Assembly (NCBI RefSeq): GCF_020075495.1
Contig: NZ_JABYQT010000014.1
Location: 1 to 64,000 of the forward strand
DNA: 64,000 nt
From: Vreelandella aquamarina
GTDB lineage: Bacteria > Pseudomonadota > Gammaproteobacteria > Pseudomonadales > Halomonadaceae
Reading direction: 5' to 3'
Positions 42,075-51,937 of this stretch are shown here, piece after piece. Under the pieces are notes generated by a model. It did not search any database. It saw only the letters and a list, made by a program, of their open reading frames with translations, and was not told the DNA's origin. The number at the start of each line of letters is the position of its first letter. Positions within the stretch are counted from its first letter, which is position 1. Both the position numbers and the translations under genes were made by a program.

Positions 42075-45000
42075 ATGGATATTGCCAAGCGCTCTATCGA
42101 AAAGCCGATCAATACCTGGCTGATCGTGGTGATCTGCCTGCTCGGCGGCATCTGGGGGTTCAATACGGTCGGCAAGCTCGAGGACCCTTCCTTCACCATT
42201 CCCTACGCGATCATCAACACGCCCTACCCCGGCGCCACCGCCGAGGAGGTCGAGGAAGAGGTCACCGAGCGCCTGGAGCGAGCCATTCAGGATATGCCCC
42301 AGATCGATGTGCTCGATTCGAAGTCGCTGCCGGGTCGCTCGGAGATCCAGGTGGAAATCCAGGACACCTACGGAAGCGACGAGCTGCCCCAGATCTGGGA
42401 TGAACTGCGCAACAAGGTGAACGACGCCCAGGCAGAGCTGCCCCAGGGCGTAAGCGGCTCTCAGGTGAACGATGACTTCGGCGAAGTGTATGGCCTGTTT
42501 TATGCAGTTACCGCCGAGGGTTACTCCACACGCGAGATTCGCGATATATCGACGTTTCTGCAGCGCGAGCTGCTCGCCGTGCCGGGCGTTGCCCGGGTGA
42601 GTACTGCTGGCGAGCGCGAGGAGAGTATCTACATCGATATCTCCAACGAGCGCCTGACGACGCTGGGCATTCCCATCGAGCAGGTCATCAATACCATTCA
42701 GACCGAAAACGCCGTCGAAGATGCCGGCACGCTCAGAACCGGTGACCGCCAGGTTCGCCTGGTCGTGCGCTCGAACATCGACAGCACCACGCTGCTGGAG
42801 TCCATTCGCATCGGCCGGCCCGGCACCACCGAACAGGTCGCCCTTGCCGATATCGCCACCGTCTATCGCCAACCGGTAGACATCCCCGACCACATCGTGC
42901 ACTACAACGGCAAGAGCGCGTTTACGCTGGGTATTGCTGGCATCGCCACCGATAACATCATCGAGATCGGCGAGGCGGTCGAGGCGCGCATGGAGGAGCT
43001 TCAGACCCGCATTCCGCTGGGTGTGGAGCTGAACCCGCTGTATGAACAGCACAACGTGGTCAACGATGCCATCAACGACTTCCTGGTCAACCTGGCCATG
43101 TCGGTGGCCATCGTGATCGGCGTGCTGTGTCTGGTCATGGGCTGGAAGGTCGGCATGGTGGTGGGCAGTACGCTACTGCTCACCGTGCTGGGCACGCTGT
43201 TCGTCATGGGTATCTTCAACATCGAGATGGAGCGCATCTCGCTGGGCGCCTTGATCATCGCCATGGGCATGCTGGTGGACAACTCCATCGTGGTGGCCGA
43301 AGGCATGGTGACCAACATCAAGGGCGGCATGAAGGCCAAGAAGGCGGCGAGCGCTGCTGCCAAGCGTGCCCAGATGCCGCTGTTCGGCGCGACGCTGATC
43401 GGCATCATGGCCTTTGCCGGCATCGGCCTGTCCGATGATGTCACCGGTGAGTTCATGTTCTCCCTGTTCATCGTCATTCTCGTCTCCTTGATGCTGAGCT
43501 GGCTGCTGGCACTGACCGTCACCCCGCTGTTTGGCTACTACCTGCTGCGCAAGAAAGGGGAAAAGGACGAAGAAGAGGAAGAAGAGGAAGAAGGAAAAGA
43601 GCAAGGCGAAGAGAAACGCAGCGAAGATGACAACAGTGAAGACGCTGACAGCCAAGACAACAGCAGCGGCGGCATCGTCTACCGCACCTACCGCAAGCTG
43701 CTGCTGGCCGCGCTCAAGGTGCGCATTCTCACCGTTTCGGCGCTTGTCGTGCTCACCGGGGTATGCATGTGGGCATTCACGCTGGTGCCGCAGTCCTTTT
43801 TCCCGGACTCCAGCACGCCGCTTTTCTTCATCAACTATGAACTGCCTCAGGGCACGGACATTCGCGCCACGATCCGCGATGTCGAGGAGATCGAGGCGTA
43901 CATCCTCGAACACGAGGACGTGGTGTCGGTGGCAAGCTTCGTCGGCCGGGGAGCGACGCGCTTCATGCTCACCTACTCGCCAGAGCAGCCCAATACCGCC
44001 TACGCGCAGTTCATCATTCGCACCGAGGAGCTTGACCCTATCGATGCGCTGGACCGGGAGTTCTACAAGGAGCTCAACGAGCGCTACCCCAATGCCCAGG
44101 TGCGTACCCAGCGGTTGCAGTTTGGCCCCGGTGACGGCGCGGATATAGAAGCGCGCTTTCAAGGGCCTTCGCCAGAAGTACTGCGCGAGCTGGGCGACCA
44201 GGCCCGACGACTCATGGCGGCCAATCCCCTGTTGATCGATGAACGCATCGACTGGCGCCAGCAGGAGCTTGTCGTGGCACCGATCATCAACGAGGAGCGC
44301 GCACGCATCGCCGGGGTCACCCGAGAGGATATCGCCCAGACGCTCATGTTCGCCTCCTCCGGCATTCGCGCGGGCACCTACCGCGAAGGCGAACACTTGA
44401 TTCCGATCACCGTGCGTGCGCCCCAGGCCGAGCGCGACGACGTGGCGCTGTTGAGCGATCGCCAGATCTACAGCGAAGCGCAGCAGCAGTTCGTGCCGAT
44501 CACCCAGGTCGTGGACGGTTTCGAAGTGCGTTCGGAAGAGGCGCTGATCGAACGGCGCAACCGCGTTCGCACCCTGACGGTAGGCGCCGAGCCCGACAAG
44601 GGCTATACCGCGGCACAAGCCTTTGACGCCGTGCGCGCGGAAATCGAGGCGATCGAACTGCCGCCGGGCTACACGCTCGAGTGGGGCGGTGAGCACGAAA
44701 ACTCCGGAGACGCTCAGGAATCGCTTGGCCAGCAGTTGCCGATAAGCTTCTTGATCATGGTGCTTACCTCGATTCTGCTGTTCGGCAAGCTCAGGCAACC
44801 CTTGATCGTCTGGCTGGTGGTGCCCATGTCGGTATGCGGCGTGGTCATCGGTTTGCTGATTACCGGCCTGCCCTTCTCGTTCACCGCGCTTCTGGGCATG
44901 CTGAGCCTGTCCGGCATGCTGATGAAGAACGCCATCGTGCTGGTGGACGAGATCGACGAGCAGATACGCTCGGGCACCGCGCGCTTCACCGCGCTGGTCG

Positions 45001-45212
45001 ATGCCAGCATCAGCCGTCTGCGGCCGGTGTTTCTGGCCGCGGGAACGACGATTCTTGGCATGATTCCACTGTTGTGGGATGCCTTCTTCAACAGCATGGC
45101 GATCACCATCATGGGCGGCTTGCTGTTTGCCTCCATACTGACATTGATTGCCGTACCTACGCTCTATGCACTGTTTTTCCGCATCGACAACGATGAGGTG
45201 GACAACCGCTGA
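42075..45212 (+). CDS. RND efflux pump, inner-membrane transporter
   Basis: A 1045-residue proton-driven pump of the AcrB/HAE-1 superfamily. It has the N-terminal helix IEKPINTWLIVVI, the periplasmic YPGATAEEVEEEV, helix 4 with LIIAMGMLVDNSIVVAEGM (one of the proton-relay Asp), and a second half ending with LSLSGMLMKNAIVLVDEI. Residues about 493-534, in the cytoplasmic loop between the halves, are an insert of about 42 residues that is almost all Glu, Asp, Lys, Gln, Ser and Asn. Substrate is unknown; drug or solvent export is likelier than metal, since the metal-site Met set of CusA is not evident. Confidence 0.92.
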   Translation: MDIAKRSIEKPINTWLIVVICLLGGIWGFNTVGKLEDPSFTIPYAIINTPYPGATAEEVEEEVTERLERAIQDMPQIDVLDSKSLPGRSEIQVEIQDTYGSDELPQIWDELRNKVNDAQAELPQGVSGSQVNDDFGEVYGLFYAVTAEGYSTREIRDISTFLQRELLAVPGVARVSTAGEREESIYIDISNERLTTLGIPIEQVINTIQTENAVEDAGTLRTGDRQVRLVVRSNIDSTTLLESIRIGRPGTTEQVALADIATVYRQPVDIPDHIVHYNGKSAFTLGIAGIATDNIIEIGEAVEARMEELQTRIPLGVELNPLYEQHNVVNDAINDFLVNLAMSVAIVIGVLCLVMGWKVGMVVGSTLLLTVLGTLFVMGIFNIEMERISLGALIIAMGMLVDNSIVVAEGMVTNIKGGMKAKKAASAAAKRAQMPLFGATLIGIMAFAGIGLSDDVTGEFMFSLFIVILVSLMLSWLLALTVTPLFGYYLLRKKGEKDEEEEEEEEGKEQGEEKRSEDDNSEDADSQDNSSGGIVYRTYRKLLLAALKVRILTVSALVVLTGVCMWAFTLVPQSFFPDSSTPLFFINYELPQGTDIRATIRDVEEIEAYILEHEDVVSVASFVGRGATRFMLTYSPEQPNTAYAQFIIRTEELDPIDALDREFYKELNERYPNAQVRTQRLQFGPGDGADIEARFQGPSPEVLRELGDQARRLMAANPLLIDERIDWRQQELVVAPIINEERARIAGVTREDIAQTLMFASSGIRAGTYREGEHLIPITVRAPQAERDDVALLSDRQIYSEAQQQFVPITQVVDGFEVRSEEALIERRNRVRTLTVGAEPDKGYTAAQAFDAVRAEIEAIELPPGYTLEWGGEHENSGDAQESLGQQLPISFLIMVLTSILLFGKLRQPLIVWLVVPMSVCGVVIGLLITGLPFSFTALLGMLSLSGMLMKNAIVLVDEIDEQIRSGTARFTALVDASISRLRPVFLAAGTTILGMIPLLWDAFFNSMAITIMGGLLFASILTLIAVPTLYALFFRIDNDEVDNR

Positions 45213-45216
45213 TCTC

Positions 45217-45246
45217 GCGGGCGGCCTTGCCGGTAAGGCCGTCCGC
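45217..45246 (+). terminator. Strong hairpin after the RND operon
   Basis: GCGGGCGGCCTT (45217-45228) pairs with AAGGCCGTCCGC (45235-45246) in a 12-pair stem (one G-U) with a six-base loop, just after the pump stop. There is no clear T-run after it, so it may be a weak terminator or an RNA 3'-end stabiliser. Confidence 0.5.
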
Positions 45247-45352
45247 ATACGCTATACTGGTTTCAGTAACGGGCCACTTACCAACATAGAGTAATAAAAC
45301 TACATATTTGACTCGTCTTTATTTTTAAAACTCTCAATATGGCGTATTAATA

Positions 45353-45367
45353 TGTAAAATAACTACA
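45353..45367. promoter_or_regulatory. HexR-like box before edd
   Basis: TGTAAAATAACTACA lies 34 bases before the edd ATG, in an AT-rich promoter region just after TATTAATA. It keeps the outer TGTA/TACA of the HexR recognition site known from gammaproteobacteria (TGTAATTAAATTACA) and shares TGTAA...CTACA with the site before zwf. HexR represses glucose-catabolic genes until 2-keto-3-deoxy-6-phosphogluconate builds up. The hexR gene itself is not in the window. Confidence 0.6.
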
Positions 45368-45400
45368 AAGCCGTGCCGTTTCACTCATGCCGAGGTTCCT

Positions 45401-47293
45401 ATGCCGAGTTCATCACCTGCTGCGCTACATACCACCGTCGCCGAGGTCACCCAACGTATCCGCGAGCGTTCCCGGCTACGGCGCGCTCTTTATGAAGACC
45501 ACATGGCCGAGCAGCACAAGCAAGGCGTACACCGGGGCGAACTCTCCTGCGGCAACCTGGCCCACGGCTTTGCCGGCTGCGACGTACCTGCCGACAAGAA
45601 CCGCCTCAAGCTGACCAACAGCGCCAACCTGGGCATCGTGTCGTCCTACAACGACATGCTTTCCGCCCACCGGCCGTTCGAGGACTACCCTGCCATCATC
45701 AAGGAGGCGGCGCGCGGCATGGGCTCCACCGCCCAGTTCGCCGGTGGCGTACCCGCCATGTGCGATGGCGTGACCCAGGGCCAGCCCGGCATGGAGCTGT
45801 CGCTTTTCTCCCGCGATGTGATTGCCATGGCAACCGCGGTGGCGCTTTCTCACAACATGTTCGACGCGGCGCTGTATCTGGGCATCTGCGACAAGATCGT
45901 GCCGGGGCTTTTCATCGGTGCGGCGCGCTTTGGCCACCTGCCTGCCGTGTTCGTGCCGGGCGGGCCGATGACCACCGGCCTGCCCAATGATGAAAAGGCC
46001 CGCGTGCGCCAGCTCTTTGCTGAAGGCAAGGTGGGCCGCGACGAGCTTCTGGAAGCCGAGTCCCAGTCCTACCACAGCCCCGGTACCTGCACCTTCTACG
46101 GCACCGCCAACTCCAACCAGCTGATGATGGAGATGATGGGCCTGCACTTGCCCGGCGCGTCGTTCGTCAACCCCGGCACGCCCTTGCGCGAAGCGCTGAC
46201 CCGCTACGCTACCGAGCAGGCGATTCGCAATACCGAGCAGAGCGGCAACTACCGTCCGTTTTACCAGCAGGTCGACGAGCGCGCCATCGTCAATGCCATG
46301 GTGGGCCTGCTGGCCTCGGGTGGCTCCACCAACCACACCCTGCACCTGGTGGCCATGGCGGCGGCCGCGGGTATCACCATCAACTGGGACGACTTCACCG
46401 AGCTTTCCGCGGTAGTGCCCAGCATGACGCGCATCTACCCCAACGGGCAGGCAGATGTGAATCACTTCCAGGCGGCAGGCGGCATGAGCCTGCTGATTCG
46501 CGAGCTGCTTGGCGCCGGGCTGATCCACGGCGATATCCCCACGGTGTTTGGCACCGACCTCACCGCCTACACCCAGGAACCCTTCCTTGAAGATGGCAAG
46601 CTCACCTGGCGCGAAGGCCCGACCGAAAGCCTGGACCCGGACGTGCTGCGCCCGGTAGGCACCCCCTTCTCGCCCACCGGTGGGCTGACCGTGCTGGACG
46701 GCAACCTGGGGCGTGGCGTGATCAAGATTTCCGCAGTCAAGCAGGCACACCGCGTGGTGGAAGCGCCGGTTCAGCTGTTCGATGACCAGAACCAGGTAAA
46801 AGCGGCGTTCGAATCCGGCCAGCTTGACCGCGATGTGATCGTGGTAGTGCGCTTCCAGGGTCCCAAGGCCAACGGCATGCCGGAACTGCACAAGCTCACC
46901 CCGTTTCTGGGAGTGCTCCAGGATCGCGGCTTCAAGGTCGCCCTGGTGACAGATGGCCGCATGTCCGGCGCTTCCGGCAAGGTACCCTCCGCCATTCATG
47001 TAACGCCCGAGGCGGTCGACCGCGGCCCGCTTGCCAAGCTGCAGGATGGCGATATCGTGCGCCTGGATGCCGAAACCGGCGAACTCAACGTACTGGTGGA
47101 TTCAGCGACCCTGGCCGCCCGCCCGTTCGCCCAGGCCAACCTCGAGCACAGTCGTTTCGGCATGGGCCGCGAGCTGTTTGGCGGTTTTCGCCACCTGGCG
47201 ACTCGGGCGGAAGAAGGCGCCGGGGTATTCGGCGGCTTCGAAGCTGACGTGCTGGCCCGTGAACTTGAAAAAATCGAGCAGGAAGACCAATGA
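45401..47293 (+). CDS. edd: 6-Phosphogluconate dehydratase
   Basis: Edd converts 6-phosphogluconate to 2-keto-3-deoxy-6-phosphogluconate, the first committed Entner-Doudoroff step. The 630-residue protein belongs to the IlvD/Edd family, with [64 protein letters not shown] and [17 protein letters not shown]. The conserved cysteines of CDG and CDK are the likely iron-sulfur ligands. It is about 25 residues longer than E. coli Edd, mainly at the N-terminus. GAGG precedes the ATG. The stop overlaps the glk start (ATGA). A HexR-like box lies just upstream. Confidence 0.96.
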   Translation: MPSSSPAALHTTVAEVTQRIRERSRLRRALYEDHMAEQHKQGVHRGELSCGNLAHGFAGCDVPADKNRLKLTNSANLGIVSSYNDMLSAHRPFEDYPAIIKEAARGMGSTAQFAGGVPAMCDGVTQGQPGMELSLFSRDVIAMATAVALSHNMFDAALYLGICDKIVPGLFIGAARFGHLPAVFVPGGPMTTGLPNDEKARVRQLFAEGKVGRDELLEAESQSYHSPGTCTFYGTANSNQLMMEMMGLHLPGASFVNPGTPLREALTRYATEQAIRNTEQSGNYRPFYQQVDERAIVNAMVGLLASGGSTNHTLHLVAMAAAAGITINWDDFTELSAVVPSMTRIYPNGQADVNHFQAAGGMSLLIRELLGAGLIHGDIPTVFGTDLTAYTQEPFLEDGKLTWREGPTESLDPDVLRPVGTPFSPTGGLTVLDGNLGRGVIKISAVKQAHRVVEAPVQLFDDQNQVKAAFESGQLDRDVIVVVRFQGPKANGMPELHKLTPFLGVLQDRGFKVALVTDGRMSGASGKVPSAIHVTPEAVDRGPLAKLQDGDIVRLDAETGELNVLVDSATLAARPFAQANLEHSRFGMGRELFGGFRHLATRAEEGAGVFGGFEADVLARELEKIEQEDQ

Positions 47294-48258
47294 GCCGACC
47301 GGCCCTGATTGGTGATATCGGCGGCACCAATGCCCGCTTTGCCCTGGTAACCCCAGGGCAAGCGGCGCCGCAGGATATTCTCAACCTGCCCTGCGCGGAT
47401 TACCCAGGCGTGGTGGAAGCCGCGCAGGATTATCTGGCCCAGGTGGGCGCCACCGGCAGCAGCGCCCCGGTCGAGGCCTGCCTGGCCTTTGCCTGCCCGG
47501 TGCATGCCGAGCAGGTCAAGATGACCAACAACCACTGGCAGTTCTTGAAAGGCGAAGTACAGCAGTCGCTTGGCCTCTCGCTGTTCAAGGTGATCAACGA
47601 CTTTACCGCCCAGGCGCTGGGCATTCCTCATGTGCCTGCGCAGAACCTGGTTGAAGTCAAGCCCGGCAATGCTCAGGCCCACACCCTGCGCCTGGTGATG
47701 GGCCCGGGCACCGGCCTTGGCGTGGCGGGGGTCTTCCCCGGCCAGCGCGCCTGGATACCGCTGCCCACCGAAGGTGGACATGTGACGTTCGCGCCCACCG
47801 ACGAACTCGAGCGCCAGCTCGTGGCCGAGCTTGCGTCGCGCTACTCGCGGGTCAGCGTCGAGCGTCTGCTCTGCGGCCAGGGGATCGTGGATATCTATAC
47901 TGCCCTGTGCAGGTTCGATAACATCGACCCAAGGCTAGAAACCGCCGCGGCGATCACCCAGGCCGCTCAGCAGGGCGACGCGCCTGCTGGTCAGGCGCTG
48001 CAGCGGTTTCTGAAGATTCTTGGCGACGTATGTGGCGACACGACCCTGACCATGGGCGCGCGCGGGGGGGTATATCTGTGTGGCGGGATCGTTCCGCGCC
48101 TGCTGGACTGGCTGCCGGAAAGCGAGCTGTGCGAGGCATTTACCAACAAGGGCCGCATGCACGCCTACAACGCAGATATTCCGATCTGGGTGGTCACTCA
48201 CCCCTGGACGGGGCTGCTCGGGGCCGCTGAAGCGCTGCATAACGAGGAAGTGCTTTAA
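47290..48258 (+). CDS. glk: Glucokinase
   Basis: A 322-residue glucokinase of the Glk (non-ROK) family, phosphorylating glucose to glucose-6-phosphate to feed zwf. It has the ATP-binding start [15 protein letters not shown], the sugar-binding [43 protein letters not shown] and the later [15 protein letters not shown]. It is coupled to edd by an ATGA overlap, so both belong to one likely HexR-controlled transcript. No terminator is evident in the 135 bases before the next regulator. Confidence 0.93.
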   Translation: MSRPALIGDIGGTNARFALVTPGQAAPQDILNLPCADYPGVVEAAQDYLAQVGATGSSAPVEACLAFACPVHAEQVKMTNNHWQFLKGEVQQSLGLSLFKVINDFTAQALGIPHVPAQNLVEVKPGNAQAHTLRLVMGPGTGLGVAGVFPGQRAWIPLPTEGGHVTFAPTDELERQLVAELASRYSRVSVERLLCGQGIVDIYTALCRFDNIDPRLETAAAITQAAQQGDAPAGQALQRFLKILGDVCGDTTLTMGARGGVYLCGGIVPRLLDWLPESELCEAFTNKGRMHAYNADIPIWVVTHPWTGLLGAAEALHNEEVL

Positions 48259-48339
48259 CGCCCGCCCTTGGCGATGCCCGCCTTCCACTGCGCCTTGATG
48301 GATAACGGCTTCAAGCAGGCAACTTTGGTCTGATTGCCA

Positions 48340-48354
48340 AAATGTCAGACATTT
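48340..48354. promoter_or_regulatory. 15-bp palindromic operator before the DgoR-type regulator
   Basis: AAATGTC-A-GACATTT is a perfect palindrome with a one-base centre, 40 bases before the regulator ATG. A 14-of-15 match stands before the symporter gene at 54594. FadR-type GntR regulators bind short palindromes of this form, so this is probably the regulator's own operator and points to autoregulation. Confidence 0.7.
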
Positions 48355-48393
48355 AATACGCTCAAGGTATCATCGGATACCCTGAGATGCGCC

Positions 48394-49140
48394 ATGACGC
48401 TGGATGCCTTACCCACCCACTCCGGCGGGGCCGAGAACCTGGCCCGCCTGCTGGCTCGTGCCTTGCTGGCGGGGCACTGGCAGCCGGGCTGCCTATTTCC
48501 CAAAGAGCTGGATATCAGCCAGCATTTTTCGGTCAGCCGCAACCAGGTGCGTAACGCGCTGGCGAGTCTTTCAGGTGCCGGCCTTCTCGAGCGCACCGCC
48601 GGGCGTGGCACCCGAGTGCGCGCCATGAGCGACTGGCATCTGCTCGACCCATTGATGAGCGAATGGATGAGCGGGCTTGTGGATATTGACCCCAAGCTCG
48701 TGCGAGCCATCTACGCGTTTCGCTTTTCTGCCGAGCCGCTGGTCGCGGGTCTGGCCGCCCAGTCGGCCAGCGTCGAGGATATCCAGCGTCTTGAAGCCGC
48801 GTTTGCCGGCATGCAGCGCTCGGCAACGGCGAAGCAGCCCGATGCTCGCGCTCACCATATCGAGCATGATGTCGCCTTTCATGACGTGATTTACCAGGCG
48901 ACCCATAACCTGGTCTGGCGGCAGATGGGCTATCTACTGCGCCCCTCCATCATGGCCCTGGTGCATCGCTCCCAGCACGCTATCGAAACCCTCGACGACA
49001 GCCTTGCCCGCCATGGCCACGTGCTGAATGCCATCAAGGCAGGCGATGTGGCCGCTGCCGAAACCGCAGCCCGCGAAGTGCTGCGACGCACCGCCGTCGA
49101 TCTGGGCATCGTGGCTGATACGTCTTCAAACACCCTGTAA
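48394..49140 (+). CDS. dgoR: GntR/FadR-family regulator, DgoR-like
   Basis: A 248-residue transcription factor. It has a winged helix (LDISQHFSVSRNQVRNALASLSGAGLLER in parts), GRGTRVRAMSDWHLLDPLM as the linker seen in DgoR-like proteins, and a C-terminal all-helical FCD domain with the metal/effector histidines in HIEHDVAFHDVIY and LARHGHVLNAIKAGD. The start at ATG 48394 is preferred to an earlier one that would lie over the operator. It heads dgoD-dgoK-dgoA and very probably responds to a galactonate-derived ligand; the exact ligand is inferred. Confidence 0.8.
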   Translation: MTLDALPTHSGGAENLARLLARALLAGHWQPGCLFPKELDISQHFSVSRNQVRNALASLSGAGLLERTAGRGTRVRAMSDWHLLDPLMSEWMSGLVDIDPKLVRAIYAFRFSAEPLVAGLAAQSASVEDIQRLEAAFAGMQRSATAKQPDARAHHIEHDVAFHDVIYQATHNLVWRQMGYLLRPSIMALVHRSQHAIETLDDSLARHGHVLNAIKAGDVAAAETAAREVLRRTAVDLGIVADTSSNTL

Positions 49141-49179
49141 CGCGAGCCGCCTTACGGCCCACCACAAGGAACGCATCGC

Positions 49180-50328
49180 ATGAAAATCACGCGCCTTAAA
49201 ACCTGGCAGGTACCGCCGCGCTGGCTGTTTCTTAAAATCGAGACCGACGAAGGCTGCTATGGCTGGGGCGAGCCGGTCATCGAAGGCCGCGCCGCCACCG
49301 TGGAAGCTGCCGTACACGAGCTTGCCGACTACCTGATCGGCCAGGACCCGCACCGTATCGAGCACCTCTGGAACACACTGTACCGCGCCGGTTTCTATCG
49401 CGGTGGCCCGATTCTGATGAGCGCCATCGCCGGTATCGACCAGGCGCTGTGGGACCTGAAGGGGCGCGACCTGGGCGTGCCCGTGCACCAGCTTCTGGGC
49501 GGGGCGGTGCGCGACAAGATGCGCATGTACGCCTGGACCGGCGGCGACCGGCCCAGTGACGTGGGCGCGGGCGCCAAGGCGCTGGTCGAGAAAGGCTTTA
49601 CCGCGTTCAAGATGAACGGCACCCCGGAAATGCAGATTGTCGATTCCCACCGCAAGGTTGACGAAGCCGTGGCGCGGGTGCGTGAAGCGCGCGAAGCGGT
49701 GGGGCCGGATGTAGGCATCGGCATCGACTTTCATGGCCGTGTGCACCGCCCCATGGCCAAGGCGCTCTTGCGTGAACTGGAGCCGTTTCATCCGATGTTC
49801 GTCGAAGAGCCGGTAGCGCCGGAGCACCTGCCGTGTCTCAAGGATATTGCCGGCGGGCTTGGCTATCCGCTGGCCACCGGCGAGCGGCTGCACACGCGCT
49901 TTGAGTTCCGCGACCTTTTGGCCGACGGCATGATCGATATCATCCAGCCGGATATTTCTCACTGCGGCGGCATCAGTGAAGGTCTCAAGATCGCATCGCT
50001 CGCCTCAGCCTATGACGTGGCCCTCGCCCCCCACTGCCCGCTGGGGCCGCTGACGCTGGCCGCCTCGCTCCAGCTCGATGCGGTAAGCCACAATGCCTTT
50101 ATTCAAGAGCAGAGCATGGGCATTCACTACAATCAGGGCAATGACGTGCTGGACTACCTGGTGGATAAAACGGCGCTGAGCATAACCGACGGCTTCTGCG
50201 CCATTCCACAAGGCCCCGGGCTGGGTGTCGAGATCGACGAAGCCTTTGTCGAGGAGCGCGCCAAGACCGGCCACCGCTGGCGCAACCCGGTATGGACCCA
50301 CGACGATGGCTCCATCGCCGAGTGGTAG
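49180..50328 (+). CDS. dgoD: D-galactonate dehydratase
   Basis: This 382-residue enolase-superfamily enzyme dehydrates D-galactonate to 2-keto-3-deoxygalactonate. It starts [20 protein letters not shown] and shows the family's catalytic and metal ligands: the Asp in [14 protein letters not shown], Glu in [11 protein letters not shown], Glu in [13 protein letters not shown], a His in LAPHCPLGP and the closing [15 protein letters not shown]. The [20 protein letters not shown] segment is characteristic of DgoD. AAGGA precedes the ATG. Kinase, aldolase and lactonase genes follow on the same strand. Confidence 0.95.
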   Translation: MKITRLKTWQVPPRWLFLKIETDEGCYGWGEPVIEGRAATVEAAVHELADYLIGQDPHRIEHLWNTLYRAGFYRGGPILMSAIAGIDQALWDLKGRDLGVPVHQLLGGAVRDKMRMYAWTGGDRPSDVGAGAKALVEKGFTAFKMNGTPEMQIVDSHRKVDEAVARVREAREAVGPDVGIGIDFHGRVHRPMAKALLRELEPFHPMFVEEPVAPEHLPCLKDIAGGLGYPLATGERLHTRFEFRDLLADGMIDIIQPDISHCGGISEGLKIASLASAYDVALAPHCPLGPLTLAASLQLDAVSHNAFIQEQSMGIHYNQGNDVLDYLVDKTALSITDGFCAIPQGPGLGVEIDEAFVEERAKTGHRWRNPVWTHDDGSIAEW

Positions 50329-50354
50329 GCCCGCAATGACAGGGAAGCAGACCA

Positions 50355-51332
50355 ATGCACAGCAATGACACCTCAAGGCGCGAGCTTGCCTGGATAGCGG
50401 TGGACTGGGGCTCCAGCAACCTGCGCGCCTGGGCAATGGATGCCCAGGACCAGGTGATGGCCGACGCCGGCAGCGACAAAGGCATGCTTGCCCTTGCACC
50501 CGAGCGCTACGAAGCCGAGCTCCTGCGCCTGGTGCAGGATTGGCTGCCTGACAGCGGCCAGACGGATGTGGTGGTATGTGGCATGGCCGGCGCTCGTCAG
50601 GGCTGGCGAGAAGCCGCCTACCTGCCGGTGCCCGCCGCCCTTCGAAAGCTCAGCCAGGGGGCCGTGTCACCGCGCCTTGAAGGCACGCGGCTTCGAGTTC
50701 ATCTGCTGCCGGGATTGAGCCAGAGCCACCCGCATTTTGACGTCATGCGCGGCGAGGAGACCCAGCTTGCCGGCCTGGTCGCCGAAAAACCTGATTTTTC
50801 AGGGCGTGTCTGCCTGCCCGGCACCCATGCCAAATGGGCCACGCTTGAATCTGGCGCGGTCACCCAGTTCACCACGTATCTTACCGGCGAGCTTTATCAG
50901 TTGCTGGCGGACCAGTCGGTGCTCAAGCACTCGGTAGGTAGTGACGATCTTGACGACCCTGCCTGCCAGGCTGCCTTTACGCGAGCCGTGGCTGAGGCCC
51001 ATGCTGCCCCGCAGGCCTTCAGCAGCCGTTTGTTCGGGCTGCGCGCCCAGGACTTGCTGGATAGCCGCCTGCCCTCGGGCAGCGCCCGCTTGGCGGTTCT
51101 TTCCGCCAGGCTTTCAGGGCTTGCCATCGGCCTCGAGCTGAGCGATGCCTGCCGGGAGCAGCCTGGCGACGAACCCGTTACACTGATAGGTAACCCGGCA
51201 CTTTGCCGCCGCTATCGCGTGGCGCTAGACGCCATTGGCTACCCGGCGACACACCTGGATGGAAACAGCGCGGTGCTGGCTGGCCTGCGCCTTGCCCACC
51301 GGGCGCTCACTGACAATGGAGAGTCACTATGA
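50355..51332 (+). CDS. dgoK: 2-Dehydro-3-deoxygalactonokinase
   Basis: A 325-residue sugar-acid kinase that phosphorylates 2-keto-3-deoxygalactonate at O6. It has IAVDWGSSNLRAWAMD at the start, VVCGMAGARQGWREAAY, MRGEETQLAG, LPGTHAKWATLESGAVTQF and TYLTGELYQLL, all typical of DgoK. The gene overlaps dgoA by four bases (ATGA) and lies 27 bases after dgoD, so the four-gene set is one operon under the DgoR-type regulator. Confidence 0.93.
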   Translation: MHSNDTSRRELAWIAVDWGSSNLRAWAMDAQDQVMADAGSDKGMLALAPERYEAELLRLVQDWLPDSGQTDVVVCGMAGARQGWREAAYLPVPAALRKLSQGAVSPRLEGTRLRVHLLPGLSQSHPHFDVMRGEETQLAGLVAEKPDFSGRVCLPGTHAKWATLESGAVTQFTTYLTGELYQLLADQSVLKHSVGSDDLDDPACQAAFTRAVAEAHAAPQAFSSRLFGLRAQDLLDSRLPSGSARLAVLSARLSGLAIGLELSDACREQPGDEPVTLIGNPALCRRYRVALDAIGYPATHLDGNSAVLAGLRLAHRALTDNGESL

Positions 51333-51937
51333 CACTGCCCTTGATAGGCATTCTACGAGGCGTGACACCTGATGAAGTGGTGGAGATTGCCCGCGAGGTA
51401 CTTGCCGCAGGCATTACCTATATTGAAGTGCCGCTCAATTCCCCCGACCCGTTCACCAGTATCGGCATGCTGGCTGAAGCCCTGGGTGAGCACGCCGTGA
51501 TTGGCGCCGGTACGGTGCTGATTCCCGAGCAGGTGCGCGAAGTACATGACGTTGGCGGACGCCTGATCGTATCGCCCAACTGCCGCCCCAGCGTGATCGA
51601 GGAAACGCGTCACCTGGGCATGGCCAGCTGGCCGGGCATCATGACCCCCTCTGAAGCCTATGACGCGATAGACGCAGGCGCCACCGGCCTGAAGCTCTTC
51701 CCGGCCGTACAGGTAGGCATCGAAGGCATGAAGGCGATGCGCTCAGTACTGCCAGCCGGTACGCTGCTGTACGCGGTGGGTGGTGTTGGCGTCGACAACT
51801 TTGCCGCCTGGCGGGCAGCCGGTATTGATGGTGCAGGGCTTGGGAGCGCGCTGTATACACCGGGCCAGACACCTGAGGAAGTCGGCCGCCAGGCCAAGGC
51901 GCTGGTCGCCGCCTGGGAAGCGGGAGAGACACCATGA
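51329..51937 (+). CDS. dgoA: 2-Dehydro-3-deoxy-6-phosphogalactonate aldolase
   Basis: This 202-residue class I aldolase cleaves 2-keto-3-deoxy-6-phosphogalactonate to pyruvate and glyceraldehyde 3-phosphate. It has GILRGVTPDEV at the start, IEVPLNSPDPF, IGAGTVLIPEQVREV, the Schiff-base lysine in GLKLFPAVQVG and a phosphate site GGVGVDNFAAW. It is clearly related to the Eda aldolase at 54.7 kb but of the DgoA subtype. ATGA overlaps on both sides couple it to dgoK and to the lactonase. Confidence 0.94.
   Translation: MTLPLIGILRGVTPDEVVEIAREVLAAGITYIEVPLNSPDPFTSIGMLAEALGEHAVIGAGTVLIPEQVREVHDVGGRLIVSPNCRPSVIEETRHLGMASWPGIMTPSEAYDAIDAGATGLKLFPAVQVGIEGMKAMRSVLPAGTLLYAVGGVGVDNFAAWRAAGIDGAGLGSALYTPGQTPEEVGRQAKALVAAWEAGETP

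Noticed and set aside
43173..45248. Long minus-strand frame opposite the RND pump
   Set aside because: Antisense shadow rich in His, Gln and Arg; the plus strand encodes the pump.
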